Made by a program: the position numbers and the translations under genes
Notes under the pieces: generated by a model
What the model saw: the letters and a program-made list of their open reading frames with translations, nothing else
What the model was told of the DNA's origin: nothing
The model's database searches: none
Part shown: one piece after another, positions 16,336 through 24,171 of the stretch
Position numbering within the stretch: the first letter of the stretch is position 1
Layout of the letters: every line of letters starts with the position of its first letter
From: Emergencia sp.
Lineage (GTDB): Bacteria > Bacillota > Clostridia > Peptostreptococcales > Anaerovoracaceae
Direction of reading: 5' to 3'
NCBI GenBank assembly: GCA_022767345.1
Contig: JALEOD010000062.1
Span: 1 to 64,000 of the forward strand
DNA length: 64,000 nucleotides

Positions 16336-17226
16336 ATGGAACTTTATGACTTTATAACATACCTGAAAGATGAAAAAAAAAGTTCTGACAATACTTGTGA
16401 GGCGTATATGCGTGATATCAGGGCGTTCGCGGCATTTTTGCAGGAGAGAGGGACTGCGGCTTTGGAACACGCAGGAAGTACCGATGTGGCGGCATACATG
16501 ATGGAACTGAAAAACTCCGGGAAATCTAAAGCGACCACTAACCGGAAATTATCCTCTATCAGAATCTATTATAAATTTCTGATGAAAAAGGGTATAATCA
16601 AGGAGAATCCGACGGAAGATATTAAATCTCCGAGAATCGAGCGCAGGGAGCTTGATTATTTGACCATTGAGGAAGTGGAAACACTGCTGCTGGCACCGGA
16701 TGAATCCATCAAGGGGATTCGGGACCGGGCAATTTTGGAGGTGCTTTACGCGACGGGAATCAGAGTCAGCGAAATCATCGAGTTGAAATTAAAGGACATC
16801 AACCTGCGTATGGGATTTTTGACATTGAACGGCGCCCACGGCAGAGCCAGAATCGTGCCCATAGGCTCCATGGCAAGGAGAGCCTTGGACAATTATATTC
16901 TGAGCAGCCGCCCGGCTCTGATGAAGAACGGCACACCCGATGATCCGGAAAGCATACTCTTTGTCAATTATCTGGGCGAAGCCTTTTCTAGGCAGGGATT
17001 TTGGAAACTGATGAAGCAGTACGGCAAGCAGGTGGGCCTTGAGGACAGACTGACGCCGCACATTCTCAGAACTTCCTTTGCGGTACATATGGTGCAAAAT
17101 GGAGCAGACCTGAAATCTCTGCAGGAACTGATGGGTCATGAGGACATCATGGCAACCAAAATTTACTTGTCTGTGACCAAAAATAGAATTAAGGATGTAT
17201 ATGATAAAACCCATCCGAGAGCGTAA
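16336..17226 (+). CDS. XerD-like tyrosine recombinase with altered catalytic residues
   Basis: A 296-residue integrase-fold protein with an N-terminal SAM-like core-binding domain (residues 1-90) and a C-terminal catalytic domain. Visible catalytic residues are Arg143 (ATGIRVSE), His242 and Arg245 (PHILRTSFAVH), His268 (LMGHEDI) and Tyr277 (TKIYLSV). The usual beta-hairpin lysine (GKGxKxR in XerD) is replaced: the segment reads GAHGRARIVPIG, with Ala aligned to Lys172 of E. coli XerD. XerC/XerD resolve chromosome dimers at dif. The C-terminal KTHPRA ending is XerD-like. The start at 16336 has GGAGA upstream; longer readings into the spoIIM gene lack this. Confidence 0.85.
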   Translation: MELYDFITYLKDEKKSSDNTCEAYMRDIRAFAAFLQERGTAALEHAGSTDVAAYMMELKNSGKSKATTNRKLSSIRIYYKFLMKKGIIKENPTEDIKSPRIERRELDYLTIEEVETLLLAPDESIKGIRDRAILEVLYATGIRVSEIIELKLKDINLRMGFLTLNGAHGRARIVPIGSMARRALDNYILSSRPALMKNGTPDDPESILFVNYLGEAFSRQGFWKLMKQYGKQVGLEDRLTPHILRTSFAVHMVQNGADLKSLQELMGHEDIMATKIYLSVTKNRIKDVYDKTHPRA

Positions 17227-17233
17227 AAAACAC

Positions 17234-17262
17234 TTGCAATCCCATGTCCTATATGATATAAT
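17234..17262 (+). promoter_or_regulatory. sigma-A promoter of rplS
   Basis: TTGCAA (17234-17239), 17-base spacer, TATAAT (17257-17262). Confidence 0.75.
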
Positions 17263-17269
17263 TTTCATG

Positions 17270-17346
17270 TTGTAATTACGGGCGGTCCTCTGTTCGCAAG
17301 GAAAATGAGCGGCAAGAACGTCTTGGAGGGAAGGAGGATACTATAC
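17270..17346 (+). ncRNA. candidate ribosomal protein L19 leader
   Basis: The roughly 75-base 5' UTR of rplS is rich in possible pairings (GGTCCTC / GGAGG-like arms, TTCGCAAGGAAA, CTTGGAGGGAAGGAGG). Firmicutes rplS genes often carry a conserved L19 leader that mediates autoregulation. I infer this from position and pairing potential; a covariance-model search would settle it. Confidence 0.4.
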
Positions 17347-17347
17347 A

Positions 17348-17692
17348 ATGAATATTTTAGATTCAGTTGCACAGGATTACTTAAAGAAAGAAGTCCCTGC
17401 ATTTAACGTGGGAGATACTGTAAAGGTTCACGTTAAAATTAAAGAAGGTAACAGAGAAAGAATCCAGATTTTCGAAGGTTTTGTACTGAAGAGACAGAAC
17501 GGCGGAATCGCTGAGACTTTTACTGTTAGAAGAATTGCTTCCGGCGTTGGTGTTGAGAAGACATTCCCTGTTCATTCACCATGGGTTGAAAAGATTGAAG
17601 TGGTTAGAAAAGGTGATGTCAGAAGAGCCAGACTGCACTACATGCGTGGCAGAACCGGTAAAGCTGCTAAGATTAAGAGCAAAGAAAGATAA
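17348..17692 (+). CDS. rplS: 50S ribosomal protein L19
   Basis: A 114-residue protein matching L19 end to end ([63 protein letters not shown]). It lies at the 30S/50S interface of the ribosome. AAGGAGG is 8 bases upstream, and a strong terminator follows. Placement before rbgA and rnhB is the common Firmicutes order. Confidence 0.98.
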   Translation: MNILDSVAQDYLKKEVPAFNVGDTVKVHVKIKEGNRERIQIFEGFVLKRQNGGIAETFTVRRIASGVGVEKTFPVHSPWVEKIEVVRKGDVRRARLHYMRGRTGKAAKIKSKER

Positions 17693-17698
17693 TCGATT

Positions 17699-17727
17699 AA
17701 AGGAACCGTTTGGGTTCCTTTTTTTCT
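17699..17727 (+). terminator. terminator after rplS
   Basis: AAGGAACC / GGTTCCTT with a short loop followed by seven T. Confidence 0.85.
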
Positions 17728-17811
17728 TTAGCGAATGAAAGTGTGGACGGGGCGGATGAAAGATGGTATACTAATTGTATATGCGTAAATACACATAAAT
17801 GAGGTAAAAAC

Positions 17812-18648
17812 ATGATTGAAAATATAAACTGGTATCCCGGCCATATGAAGAAAACCAGAGAGCTGATTCAGGAAAACCTGAAACTTGTAGATCTGGTGAT
17901 AGAGGTCATCGACGCCAGAATTCCTATATCCAGCCGCAATCCCATCATTGACGAACTGGTAAAGGACAAGAAGAGAATTATCGTTTTGAATAAAAGCGAC
18001 CTTTCCGATCGGGGGCAGAATGAGAAATGGGCTTCCTGTTTTGCGGCAGAAGGCAGCCAGACTCTTGCCATGAACTGCATGAGCGGCGCAGGCGTCAATC
18101 AGCTGTTTAAAATGCTGGATAAGGAACAGGCGGCAAAGAATGCGGGACAGATAAGAAATAAGCCGCTGCGCATGATGATTGTAGGTGTGCCTAACGTGGG
18201 AAAATCTTCTCTGATTAACAGAATGACAGGACGTAAAAGTGCCCAGACCGGCGACAGACCCGGGGTAACCCGCGGCAAACAATGGCTTTCACTGAAAAAC
18301 GGCATGCAGCTTTTGGACACGCCGGGGATTTTATGGCCTAAGTTTGAAGACCCAAAAGCGGGATTGAATCTGGCATTTTGCGGCTCTATCAAAGATGAGA
18401 TTCTGGATGTGGCTGACCTGGCGCTGGAGCTGATTACTGTGCTGCAGGAGGCTTATCCGGAACTTTTGACAGAGCGGTATAAGCTGGATGAGGTATGTGA
18501 CATGCCTCTTGAGACCATGGAAGAAATCGCCAGAAAGCGGGGCTTTATTCTGCCGGGCAAGCGTATTGACTATGAACGGTGCGCAAGGGCGGTACTGGAC
18601 GAATTCAGAAGCGGAAAAATTGGAAATATAACATTGGAGCAGCGATGA
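17812..18648 (+). CDS. ylqF: ribosome biogenesis GTPase RbgA/YlqF
   Basis: A 278-residue circularly permuted GTPase. The NKSD motif (residues 60-63) comes before the P-loop GVPNVGKSS (125-133) and DTPG (169-172), the diagnostic order of the YlqF/YawG family. The N-terminal [11 protein letters not shown] is typical of RbgA, which finishes 50S subunit assembly. A C-terminal helical domain follows. Its stop codon overlaps the rnhB start (ATGA), so the two are translationally coupled. Confidence 0.96.
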   Translation: MIENINWYPGHMKKTRELIQENLKLVDLVIEVIDARIPISSRNPIIDELVKDKKRIIVLNKSDLSDRGQNEKWASCFAAEGSQTLAMNCMSGAGVNQLFKMLDKEQAAKNAGQIRNKPLRMMIVGVPNVGKSSLINRMTGRKSAQTGDRPGVTRGKQWLSLKNGMQLLDTPGILWPKFEDPKAGLNLAFCGSIKDEILDVADLALELITVLQEAYPELLTERYKLDEVCDMPLETMEEIARKRGFILPGKRIDYERCARAVLDEFRSGKIGNITLEQR

Positions 18649-19307
18649 AAAAAGCAGAGCGAGAAGCGTATTTGAAAGCCAGACTGGAGGAAATGCTGCA
18701 GTACGAACGGCAGCTCTATGCAGAAGGCTATGGATATATTGCAGGTGTTGACGAAGTAGGCAGAGGACCTCTTGCCGGACCTGTCGTTGCGGCGGCAGTG
18801 GTGCTTCCACAGGGTTTTGACGTGCCGGGCGTGGATGATTCCAAGAAACTGTCAGAAAAGAAGCGAGAGCAGCTTTATGAGGTGATTTGGGACAAAGCTC
18901 TGGCCATAGGAATCGGAAGCAGGGATAATCTGGTCATTGATGAAGTGAATATATTAGAGGCCACTAAGCTGGCTATGATTGAGGCCATAGATAATGCGGA
19001 GAAAGTGCTCAGAGAGCGCTTTGGCACAGGTATTGACTACGTGCTCTTCGACGCCATGAAAATAGATGCCGTGCAGAAGCCGCAGATGTCCCTGATTAAA
19101 GGCGACGCAAAGAGTGTGTCCATTGCGGCAGCCTCTATTATTGCAAAGGTGACCCGTGACAGGCAGATGGGAGAGTGGAGCAAGGCATATCCGGACTATG
19201 CCTTTGAGAAAAACAAAGGCTATGGCACTAAAGCCCACTACGAAGGGCTCGAAAGATGTGGCCTGACGCCGATACACAGAAAAAGTTTTTTAAAGAATTT
19301 TAAATAA
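18645..19307 (+). CDS. rnhB: ribonuclease HII
   Basis: A 220-residue enzyme that cuts RNA in RNA-DNA hybrids and single ribonucleotides in DNA. Catalytic residues are in [13 protein letters not shown] (Asp and Glu of DEVGRG), and the second Asp pair is in VLFDAMKID and [10 protein letters not shown]. The start at 18645 overlaps the ylqF stop and has TTGGAG upstream; longer readings overlap ylqF needlessly. Length is normal for a bacterial RNase HII with a short N-terminal helix. Confidence 0.96.
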   Translation: MKKAEREAYLKARLEEMLQYERQLYAEGYGYIAGVDEVGRGPLAGPVVAAAVVLPQGFDVPGVDDSKKLSEKKREQLYEVIWDKALAIGIGSRDNLVIDEVNILEATKLAMIEAIDNAEKVLRERFGTGIDYVLFDAMKIDAVQKPQMSLIKGDAKSVSIAAASIIAKVTRDRQMGEWSKAYPDYAFEKNKGYGTKAHYEGLERCGLTPIHRKSFLKNFK

Positions 19308-19330
19308 AGGAATGAAAAGGAGAAGTACCC

Positions 19331-21007
19331 ATGGAAATCAAAAGTGATATTCAGATTGCACAGGAAGTGGAAATGGCAAATATCAGAGAGATTGCCGAAG
19401 CTGCCGGCATCGATGAAAAGTATGTTGAGCAGTATGGAAACTACAAGGCGAAGATTGACTATAATCTTTTGCAGGAGAAGCAGGATGCACCGGACGGCAA
19501 GCTGATTCTGGTAACTGCAATTTCACCGACCCCGGCAGGAGAAGGAAAGACCACTACTTCCGTAGGTCTTGCTGACGCACTGCACAAGAAAGGTGTCAAT
19601 GTTATGGCAGCCCTCAGAGAACCGTCTCTTGGACCTGTTTTCGGTGTAAAGGGCGGCGCTGCAGGCGGCGGTTATGCCCAGGTAGTGCCGATGGAAGACA
19701 TCAACCTCCATTTTACAGGTGACTTTCATGCAATTGGCGCTGCAAATAATCTGATTGCAGCCATGCTGGATAACCACATTCAGCAGGGAAATGCCCTGGG
19801 TATCGATCCTAGAAGAATTACATGGAAGAGAGCTGTAGACATGAACGACAGACAGCTGCGTCATATCTTAGACGGTATGGGCGGCAAAGTCAACGGCGTG
19901 CCGAGAGAGGACGGTTTTGAAATCACCGTAGCCAGCGAGGTTATGGCGATTATGTGTCTGGCCAAGGATATCGATGACCTGAAAGAAAAGCTGGCAAGCA
20001 TTATCGTAGGTTACACTTATGATGACAAACCGGTGACCGTCAGAGATATCAAAGCCCAGGGCGCAGCAGCAGCTCTTCTTAAAGACGCGCTGAAGCCGAA
20101 TCTGGTACAGACCCTGGAAAAGACACCGGCGTTTGTTCACTGCGGACCTTTCGCGAATATCGCCCACGGCTGCAACTCCATCATGGCAACAAAGATGGCG
20201 CTGAAGCTGGCTGATTATGTAGTAACTGAAGCCGGATTCGCAGCTGACCTTGGTGCTGAAAAATTCGTAGATATCAAATGCCGTAAGGCAGGACTGACTC
20301 CGTCTGCCTGCGTGATTGTAGCTACGGTAAAAGCGCTCAAATATCACGGTGGTGTAGCAAAGGCAGATCTTGCCGCTGAAAATCTGGACGCGCTGGAAGA
20401 GGGTCTTCCTAACCTGCTGCAGCATGTAGAAAATGTAACTAAGAACTTTGGACTTCCGGCGGTAGTTGCAATCAATGCATTCCCGACAGATACACCGGCT
20501 GAACTGAAAATGGTAGAGGATAAGTGCAAAGAGCTGGGCGTAAACGTAGTGCTTTCTCAGGTATGGGCAAAGGGCGGCGAAGGCGGCCTGGCGCTGGCTG
20601 ACGAAGTGCTGCGTCTGTGCGAGACAGAAAACAACTTCCAGTTCGTATATCCGCTGGATGTTTCCATCGCAGAAAAAATTGAAATGATTGCAAAGAAGAT
20701 TTACAGAGCTGACGGCGTCATCTTTGAAGGCAACGCAAAGAAGCAGATGGCACAGCTTGAATCTCTGGGATTCAATGATGTGCCGGTGTGCATGGCAAAG
20801 ACCCAGTTCAGTTTCTCCGACAATCCTGCACTTCTCGGCGCACCGAGGGACTTCCATATTACAGTAACCGATTTGAAAATCGACGCAGGCGCAGGCTTTA
20901 TCGTTGCAAAGACCGGCAATATCATGACGATGCCGGGTCTGCCGAAAGTACCTGCAGCCGAAAGAATCGATGTAGACAATACCGGAAAGATTACCGGACT
21001 GTTCTAA
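19331..21007 (+). CDS. fhs: formate-tetrahydrofolate ligase
   Basis: A 558-residue enzyme of normal length for the family. It activates formate with ATP and tetrahydrofolate to 10-formyl-THF, the entry to one-carbon metabolism in acetogens and purine or amino-acid fermenters. The ATP-binding P-loop is [15 protein letters not shown] (about residues 66-80); [18 protein letters not shown] and the C-terminal [20 protein letters not shown] are diagnostic. It acts upstream of FchA and FolD, encoded at 28.1-29.6 kb. Ribosome site AAAAGGAGAAG. Confidence 0.98.
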   Translation: MEIKSDIQIAQEVEMANIREIAEAAGIDEKYVEQYGNYKAKIDYNLLQEKQDAPDGKLILVTAISPTPAGEGKTTTSVGLADALHKKGVNVMAALREPSLGPVFGVKGGAAGGGYAQVVPMEDINLHFTGDFHAIGAANNLIAAMLDNHIQQGNALGIDPRRITWKRAVDMNDRQLRHILDGMGGKVNGVPREDGFEITVASEVMAIMCLAKDIDDLKEKLASIIVGYTYDDKPVTVRDIKAQGAAAALLKDALKPNLVQTLEKTPAFVHCGPFANIAHGCNSIMATKMALKLADYVVTEAGFAADLGAEKFVDIKCRKAGLTPSACVIVATVKALKYHGGVAKADLAAENLDALEEGLPNLLQHVENVTKNFGLPAVVAINAFPTDTPAELKMVEDKCKELGVNVVLSQVWAKGGEGGLALADEVLRLCETENNFQFVYPLDVSIAEKIEMIAKKIYRADGVIFEGNAKKQMAQLESLGFNDVPVCMAKTQFSFSDNPALLGAPRDFHITVTDLKIDAGAGFIVAKTGNIMTMPGLPKVPAAERIDVDNTGKITGLF

Positions 21008-21015
21008 AATTGACA

Positions 21016-21044
21016 TTGACAATCGATGTGAGGGATTGTATAAT
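21016..21044 (+). promoter_or_regulatory. strong promoter of the candidate antitoxin RNA
   Basis: Consensus TTGACA (21016-21021), 17 bases, consensus TATAAT (21039-21044); a second overlapping TTGACA begins at 21010. It starts 9 bases after the fhs stop and no protein gene lies in front of it, only about 75 bases up to a terminator. Confidence 0.85.
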
Positions 21045-21050
21045 ACCTAT

Positions 21051-21125
21051 TAGAAAACAAGAAGTTAAACCCATGGTATTCACCGTGAAGAAAAACCAGG
21101 TCATGCTGCGACCTGGTTTTTCTTT
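21051..21125 (+). ncRNA. candidate antisense antitoxin RNA (RNA II-like)
   Basis: Predicted transcript of about 75 bases from the consensus promoter to the two-way terminator at 21091-21121. Three blocks repeat, in the same order, the plus-strand complement of the toxin translation start: GAAAACAAGAAGT at 21053-21065 (equals 21225-21237), CCCATG at 21070-21075 (equals 21240-21245) and TCACC at 21080-21084 (equals 21250-21254). The RNA can therefore pair with the toxin mRNA at codons 3-7, the start codon and the ribosome-binding site. A small hairpin CATGGT / ACCGTG (21072-21087) precedes the terminator. The arrangement mirrors RNA II of the enterococcal par (fst) locus. Confidence 0.72.
21091..21125. 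terminator. shared bidirectional terminator of toxin mRNA and antitoxin RNA
   Basis: Perfect 12-bp stem AAAAACCAGGTC / GACCTGGTTTTT with loop ATGCTGC. It has T-runs on both strands (TTTTTCTTTTTTT on plus, TTTTTCTTC on minus) and ends both convergent transcripts. Confidence 0.9.
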
Positions 21126-21148
21126 TTTTGTTTTCAGACTGACTGCTG

Positions 21149-21244
21149 CTATTTTCCATTGCGGCCACCCAGCCATTTGACTATGTAGCTTGCAGCCACA
21201 CCGCCTGCGATGGACACAACCAGGGAAAACAAGAAGTCTCCCAT
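21149..21244 (-). CDS. small hydrophobic peptide, candidate type I toxin (Fst-like architecture)
   Basis: A 31-residue peptide: start MGDFLFSL, a transmembrane helix VVSIAGGVAASYIV, then a short charged tail KWLGGRNGK. The size, single membrane span and polar C-terminal tail match membrane-damaging type I toxins (Fst family, and by impression the small clostridial toxins). GGGAGGTGAT, a near-perfect ribosome site, lies just before the ATG. An extended -10 box TGGTACAAT (minus strand, 21296-21304) starts a roughly 200-base mRNA that ends at the shared terminator. It converges with the small RNA described above. Toxicity is inferred, not shown. Confidence 0.75.
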   Translation of the reverse strand: MGDFLFSLVVSIAGGVAASYIVKWLGGRNGK

Positions 21245-21260
21245 GAGAATCACCTCCCTT

Positions 21261-21304
21261 CACCGCATACTAGCTGAAGGTTCAGCAGTGGAATTATTGT
21301 ACCA
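21261..21304 (-). promoter_or_regulatory. toxin promoter and 5' stem-loop
   Basis: The extended -10 TG-G-TACAAT (hexamer 21296-21301) predicts a start near 21289. The first bases, CACTGC, can pair with GCGGTG just before the ribosome site, enclosing a second hairpin GCTGAA / TTCAGC. Such a 5' terminal stem is typical of type I toxin mRNAs and can delay translation. Confidence 0.6.
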
Positions 21305-21380
21305 CAGACTTTTCGGAAAATAAAGTATAAATTAGAATATAATGTAAAATTTCATATACAATTCCAAGTACGCACATAAA

Positions 21381-21395
21381 TTCTCAAAATGAGAA
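21381..21395. promoter_or_regulatory. activator palindrome 1 (TTCTCAAAATGAGAA)
   Basis: Perfect palindrome TTCTCA-N3-TGAGAA about 75 bases upstream of the predicted sigma-54 start. The same sequence recurs at 22592 and, with one change in the centre, at 22623. It is the likely enhancer site of the sigma-54 activator encoded at 25315. Confidence 0.75.
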
Positions 21396-21434
21396 ACATT
21401 GCTTCCATATGCTTGAATTTCCAACCTTTTCACC

Positions 21435-21452
21435 TTGGCACGGTTTATGCAA
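21435..21452 (+). promoter_or_regulatory. sigma-54 promoter of the opine-dehydrogenase-like gene
   Basis: TTGGCACGGTTTATGCAA: GG at 21437-21438 and GC at 21449-21450 with the obligatory 10-base gap, 40 bases before the start codon. Confidence 0.85.
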
Positions 21453-21493
21453 TTTATGAGGACGAGAGAATGATAGCATAGGAGGTAGATGTT

Positions 21494-22603
21494 ATGAAAA
21501 AGGTTACTGTCTTCGGTGCCGGAAACGGTGGAGTCACTGCGGCTTACCATTTTGCCAGAGTGGGGTATGAAGTTTGTATTTGTGATTTCCCGACATTTCC
21601 CGCGCAGATTGAGAAAATTACAGAGCGAGGCGGAATCACTGCTGCAGGGGAGGCTCACGGCTGTTCCATGATTTTAGACGGTTTTGAGCCCATAGAACTT
21701 GCGACCTGCGATATTAAGGAGGCAATGGAGTTCAGCCAACTTTATGTAATTCTGTGCCCGTCCTTTGCGCAGGAACTTTTCTTTGCGCAGATGATACCAT
21801 ATCTGAAGGATGGCAGTATTGTAGTCACCATGCCGGCAAATTACGCAGGTCTTGTTTTTACGGAAATGCTGAGAAAAGAAGGCAAGGAAGACCTTGATGT
21901 GCATTTTGTGGATACAATCAGTATTCCTTGGGCATGCAGGCTGCTGTCGCCGGGAGTAACCGGTATTATGGGAATCAAAGAGTTTCTGCCCTTATCCATC
22001 TATCCAAAGGACGAAAGCGGCAGGGTTGAGCGGGCTGTAAGAGATTTGCTGCCGATTCCGGTGGAAATTTTAGAAAATCCGCTGATTGCCGGTCTTGAAA
22101 ATATCAATTTTGGCGGGCATCCGCTGATGACAACCGTCAACATCGGTCTGTTGGAGAACTTTAACGGGGCGTTTAATTATTATAGGGATTGCTGCAGTCC
22201 GGCAACAGCAAGGGCAGCAGCTAAGATGGATCTGGAGCGTCTTGCTGTTGGAAATGCCCTGGGATTTAAGCTGCGGACAGAACTTGAGGCCATGAATGCA
22301 CTTTACGGAATGGAAGAGAAAAGTGTTTACGACTTTAATAGAAAATCCATTTCACACGGGAAAATCAACAGCGCGCCGAACAGTTCCAAAGCACGGTATA
22401 TCAGCGAAGATGTGCCTTATGTGCTGGTGCCGTGTTACGAACTGGCAAAGCTATGCGGAATCGATACACCTCTGATTGGTGCCTGCATTACGCTGGCATC
22501 GGCGTATAATGAAGAAAATTATTTTGAGAGTGGGAGAACTCTTGCAAAGATGGGACTTTCTGGGTTACCTGCAGATGAAATCAGGAAAAAGTTCTCAAAA
22601 TGA
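21494..22603 (+). CDS. NAD(P)-dependent opine dehydrogenase family protein
   Basis: A 369-residue two-domain dehydrogenase. An N-terminal Rossmann fold (VTVFGAGNGGVTAAYHFA) binds NAD(P). The C-terminal helical domain matches the NAD/NADP octopine/nopaline dehydrogenase family (GHPLMTTVNIGLLENFNGAF; NALGFKL; DVPYVLVPCYELAKLCGI). These enzymes interconvert an amino acid plus a keto acid with an N-(carboxyalkyl) amino acid. With a permease, an ornithine-cyclodeaminase-like enzyme and an aminotransferase downstream, a role in opine-like compound breakdown is likely. GGAGG ribosome site; sigma-54 promoter. Its last codons overlap activator palindrome 2. Confidence 0.85.
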   Translation: MKKVTVFGAGNGGVTAAYHFARVGYEVCICDFPTFPAQIEKITERGGITAAGEAHGCSMILDGFEPIELATCDIKEAMEFSQLYVILCPSFAQELFFAQMIPYLKDGSIVVTMPANYAGLVFTEMLRKEGKEDLDVHFVDTISIPWACRLLSPGVTGIMGIKEFLPLSIYPKDESGRVERAVRDLLPIPVEILENPLIAGLENINFGGHPLMTTVNIGLLENFNGAFNYYRDCCSPATARAAAKMDLERLAVGNALGFKLRTELEAMNALYGMEEKSVYDFNRKSISHGKINSAPNSSKARYISEDVPYVLVPCYELAKLCGIDTPLIGACITLASAYNEENYFESGRTLAKMGLSGLPADEIRKKFSK

Positions 22604-22637
22604 GAATAAATGACCGGAGTAGTTCTCAATATGAGAA
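22592..22637. promoter_or_regulatory. activator palindromes 2 and 3
   Basis: TTCTCAAAATGAGAA at 22592-22606, overlapping the stop codon of the preceding gene, and TTCTCAATATGAGAA at 22623-22637. The 31-base spacing puts them three helical turns apart, on the same DNA face, about 75 to 115 bases upstream of the second sigma-54 start. Confidence 0.78.
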
Positions 22638-22687
22638 ATACTATGCTGGAATATCCGGGTACTGTTGAAATTCCAACGAAAATAAAA

Positions 22688-22705
22688 TTGGCACGATTTA
22701 TGCTT
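22688..22705 (+). promoter_or_regulatory. sigma-54 promoter of the YfcC permease gene
   Basis: TTGGCACGATTTATGC with GG at 22690-22691 and GC at 22702-22703; nearly identical to the upstream copy at 21435. Confidence 0.85.
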
Positions 22706-22740
22706 TATATAGCGGCAGAAAAAACATAGGAGGAATTATC

Positions 22741-24144
22741 ATGGAACCGAAATTAGGAGAAAAGAAATTCAAATTGCGATTTCCGGACACGGGAACCCTT
22801 TTGATTATTCTGGTAATCTTATCTGCAATTTTAACCTACATCGTTCCCGCAGGACTTTTTGAAAGACAGCTTGACGAGGCGACGGGAAGAACGCTGGTAG
22901 TGGCAGGTACATATGCCAGTGCAGAGGCTAACCCGACTACGTTTATGCAGCTGATTATGTCCATTTATAACGGCATGCTGGACGCTTCTGACATCGCATG
23001 GTTCATCTTTGTCATCGGTGGTGCTTTTGGAATTGTAACCAAATCCGGCGCTATTGCAGCAGGGCTGAACAAGCTGATTCGCAAGTACGAAGGAAAGGAA
23101 ACTTTGCTGGTTGTTATCATTATGGCAGCATTTTTCCTGGGCGGCATGTCTTACGGCATGGGCGAAGAGGTGATTCCGCTGGTAGCTATTTTAGTACCGA
23201 TTGCAATCAAGATGGGCTTTGACCCGATTGTAGGCGTATCCATGGCCATCGTAGGACTTTACAGTGGGTATTCGGCAGGTGCGCTGAATCCGTTTAATAC
23301 CGGTGTGGCACAGGGAATCTGCGATTTACCGATGTTTTCCGGTATGGCGCTTCGTATTGCGCTGGGCGTAGGCGCACTTTTAATTGCCATTCATCACACC
23401 ATTCGTCACGGTAAAAAATTCAAAGCCAGCGGTCAGGTGGTAAATTTAAACGAACTGCCGGAAAACCTGCAGGTAATGGAAGAACGTGAATTTAACGGCA
23501 GAGATAAAGTGATTCTGCTGGTTCTGGTTTTGACTGTTGCAGTGCTGGTGTACGGCATTATCAACTATGACTGGTATCTGGGAGAGATGGCGGCGCTGTT
23601 CTTCCTCATGGGTATCATCGTAGGCCTGATTCACTTTAGAGGAAGCTTTAACGACACCATCAACGAATTTATGATTGGCTGCAGAGATATTGCGACAGCA
23701 GTAATTCTGGTATGTCTGGGCAGAGCAATTCTGATTGTATTGCAGGACGGAAATATTCTGGACACCATCGTTTATGCGACTTCCGTACCCCTTGCAAAAC
23801 TTCCAAGCGTTGTTGCGGCATGGGGCATGTATCTGTCACAAGGTGTTGTAAACTTCCTGATTCCGTCTTCTTCCGGACAGGCAGTTGTAGTAATGCCGAT
23901 TATGAGTTCCCTTGCTGACGTACTCAATATTACACGTCAGACAGCAGTATTGGCATTCCAGAGCGGCGACGGATTCTGGAATATGATTACACCGGTGCAT
24001 CCGATTTTGATGGCTTCACTGGGACTTGCAGGCGTATCTTTTAAACAGTGGTTTAAGTTTGCGTTCTCACTGGTAGTGAAATGGTCCGCATGGGTTTGCG
24101 TGATTCTTGCGGTAGCAGTTTTGACAAATTACGGTCCGTTCTAA
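22741..24144 (+). CDS. YfcC family permease (DcuC-like secondary transporter)
   Basis: A 467-residue membrane protein with about 11-12 helices, matching the YfcC/DcuC-type anion and amino-acid permeases (IVPAGLFERQ after the first helix; GGMSYGMGEEVIPLVAI; VVNFLIPSSSGQAVVVMPIMSSLADVL in two overlapping parts). Members have been assigned to C4-dicarboxylates, basic amino acids or related compounds. Context suggests import of an opine, ornithine-like or N-modified amino acid for the enzymes around it. AGGAGG ribosome site. A second YfcC paralogue lies at 57.8 kb beside isoaspartyl dipeptidase. Confidence 0.88.
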   Translation: MEPKLGEKKFKLRFPDTGTLLIILVILSAILTYIVPAGLFERQLDEATGRTLVVAGTYASAEANPTTFMQLIMSIYNGMLDASDIAWFIFVIGGAFGIVTKSGAIAAGLNKLIRKYEGKETLLVVIIMAAFFLGGMSYGMGEEVIPLVAILVPIAIKMGFDPIVGVSMAIVGLYSGYSAGALNPFNTGVAQGICDLPMFSGMALRIALGVGALLIAIHHTIRHGKKFKASGQVVNLNELPENLQVMEEREFNGRDKVILLVLVLTVAVLVYGIINYDWYLGEMAALFFLMGIIVGLIHFRGSFNDTINEFMIGCRDIATAVILVCLGRAILIVLQDGNILDTIVYATSVPLAKLPSVVAAWGMYLSQGVVNFLIPSSSGQAVVVMPIMSSLADVLNITRQTAVLAFQSGDGFWNMITPVHPILMASLGLAGVSFKQWFKFAFSLVVKWSAWVCVILAVAVLTNYGPF

Positions 24145-24171
24145 GGATTGATAAAATAGGAGGAAATGAAA

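Noticed and set aside
19868-21022. 384-codon open frame on the minus strand opposite fhs
   Set aside because: It is a shadow of the strongly conserved fhs gene: it has no ribosome site or known family and its residues mirror fhs codon bias.
20788-21180. 130-codon plus frame covering the end of fhs and the toxin locus
   Set aside because: It overlaps fhs in another frame and reads through the two-way terminator; no start signal.
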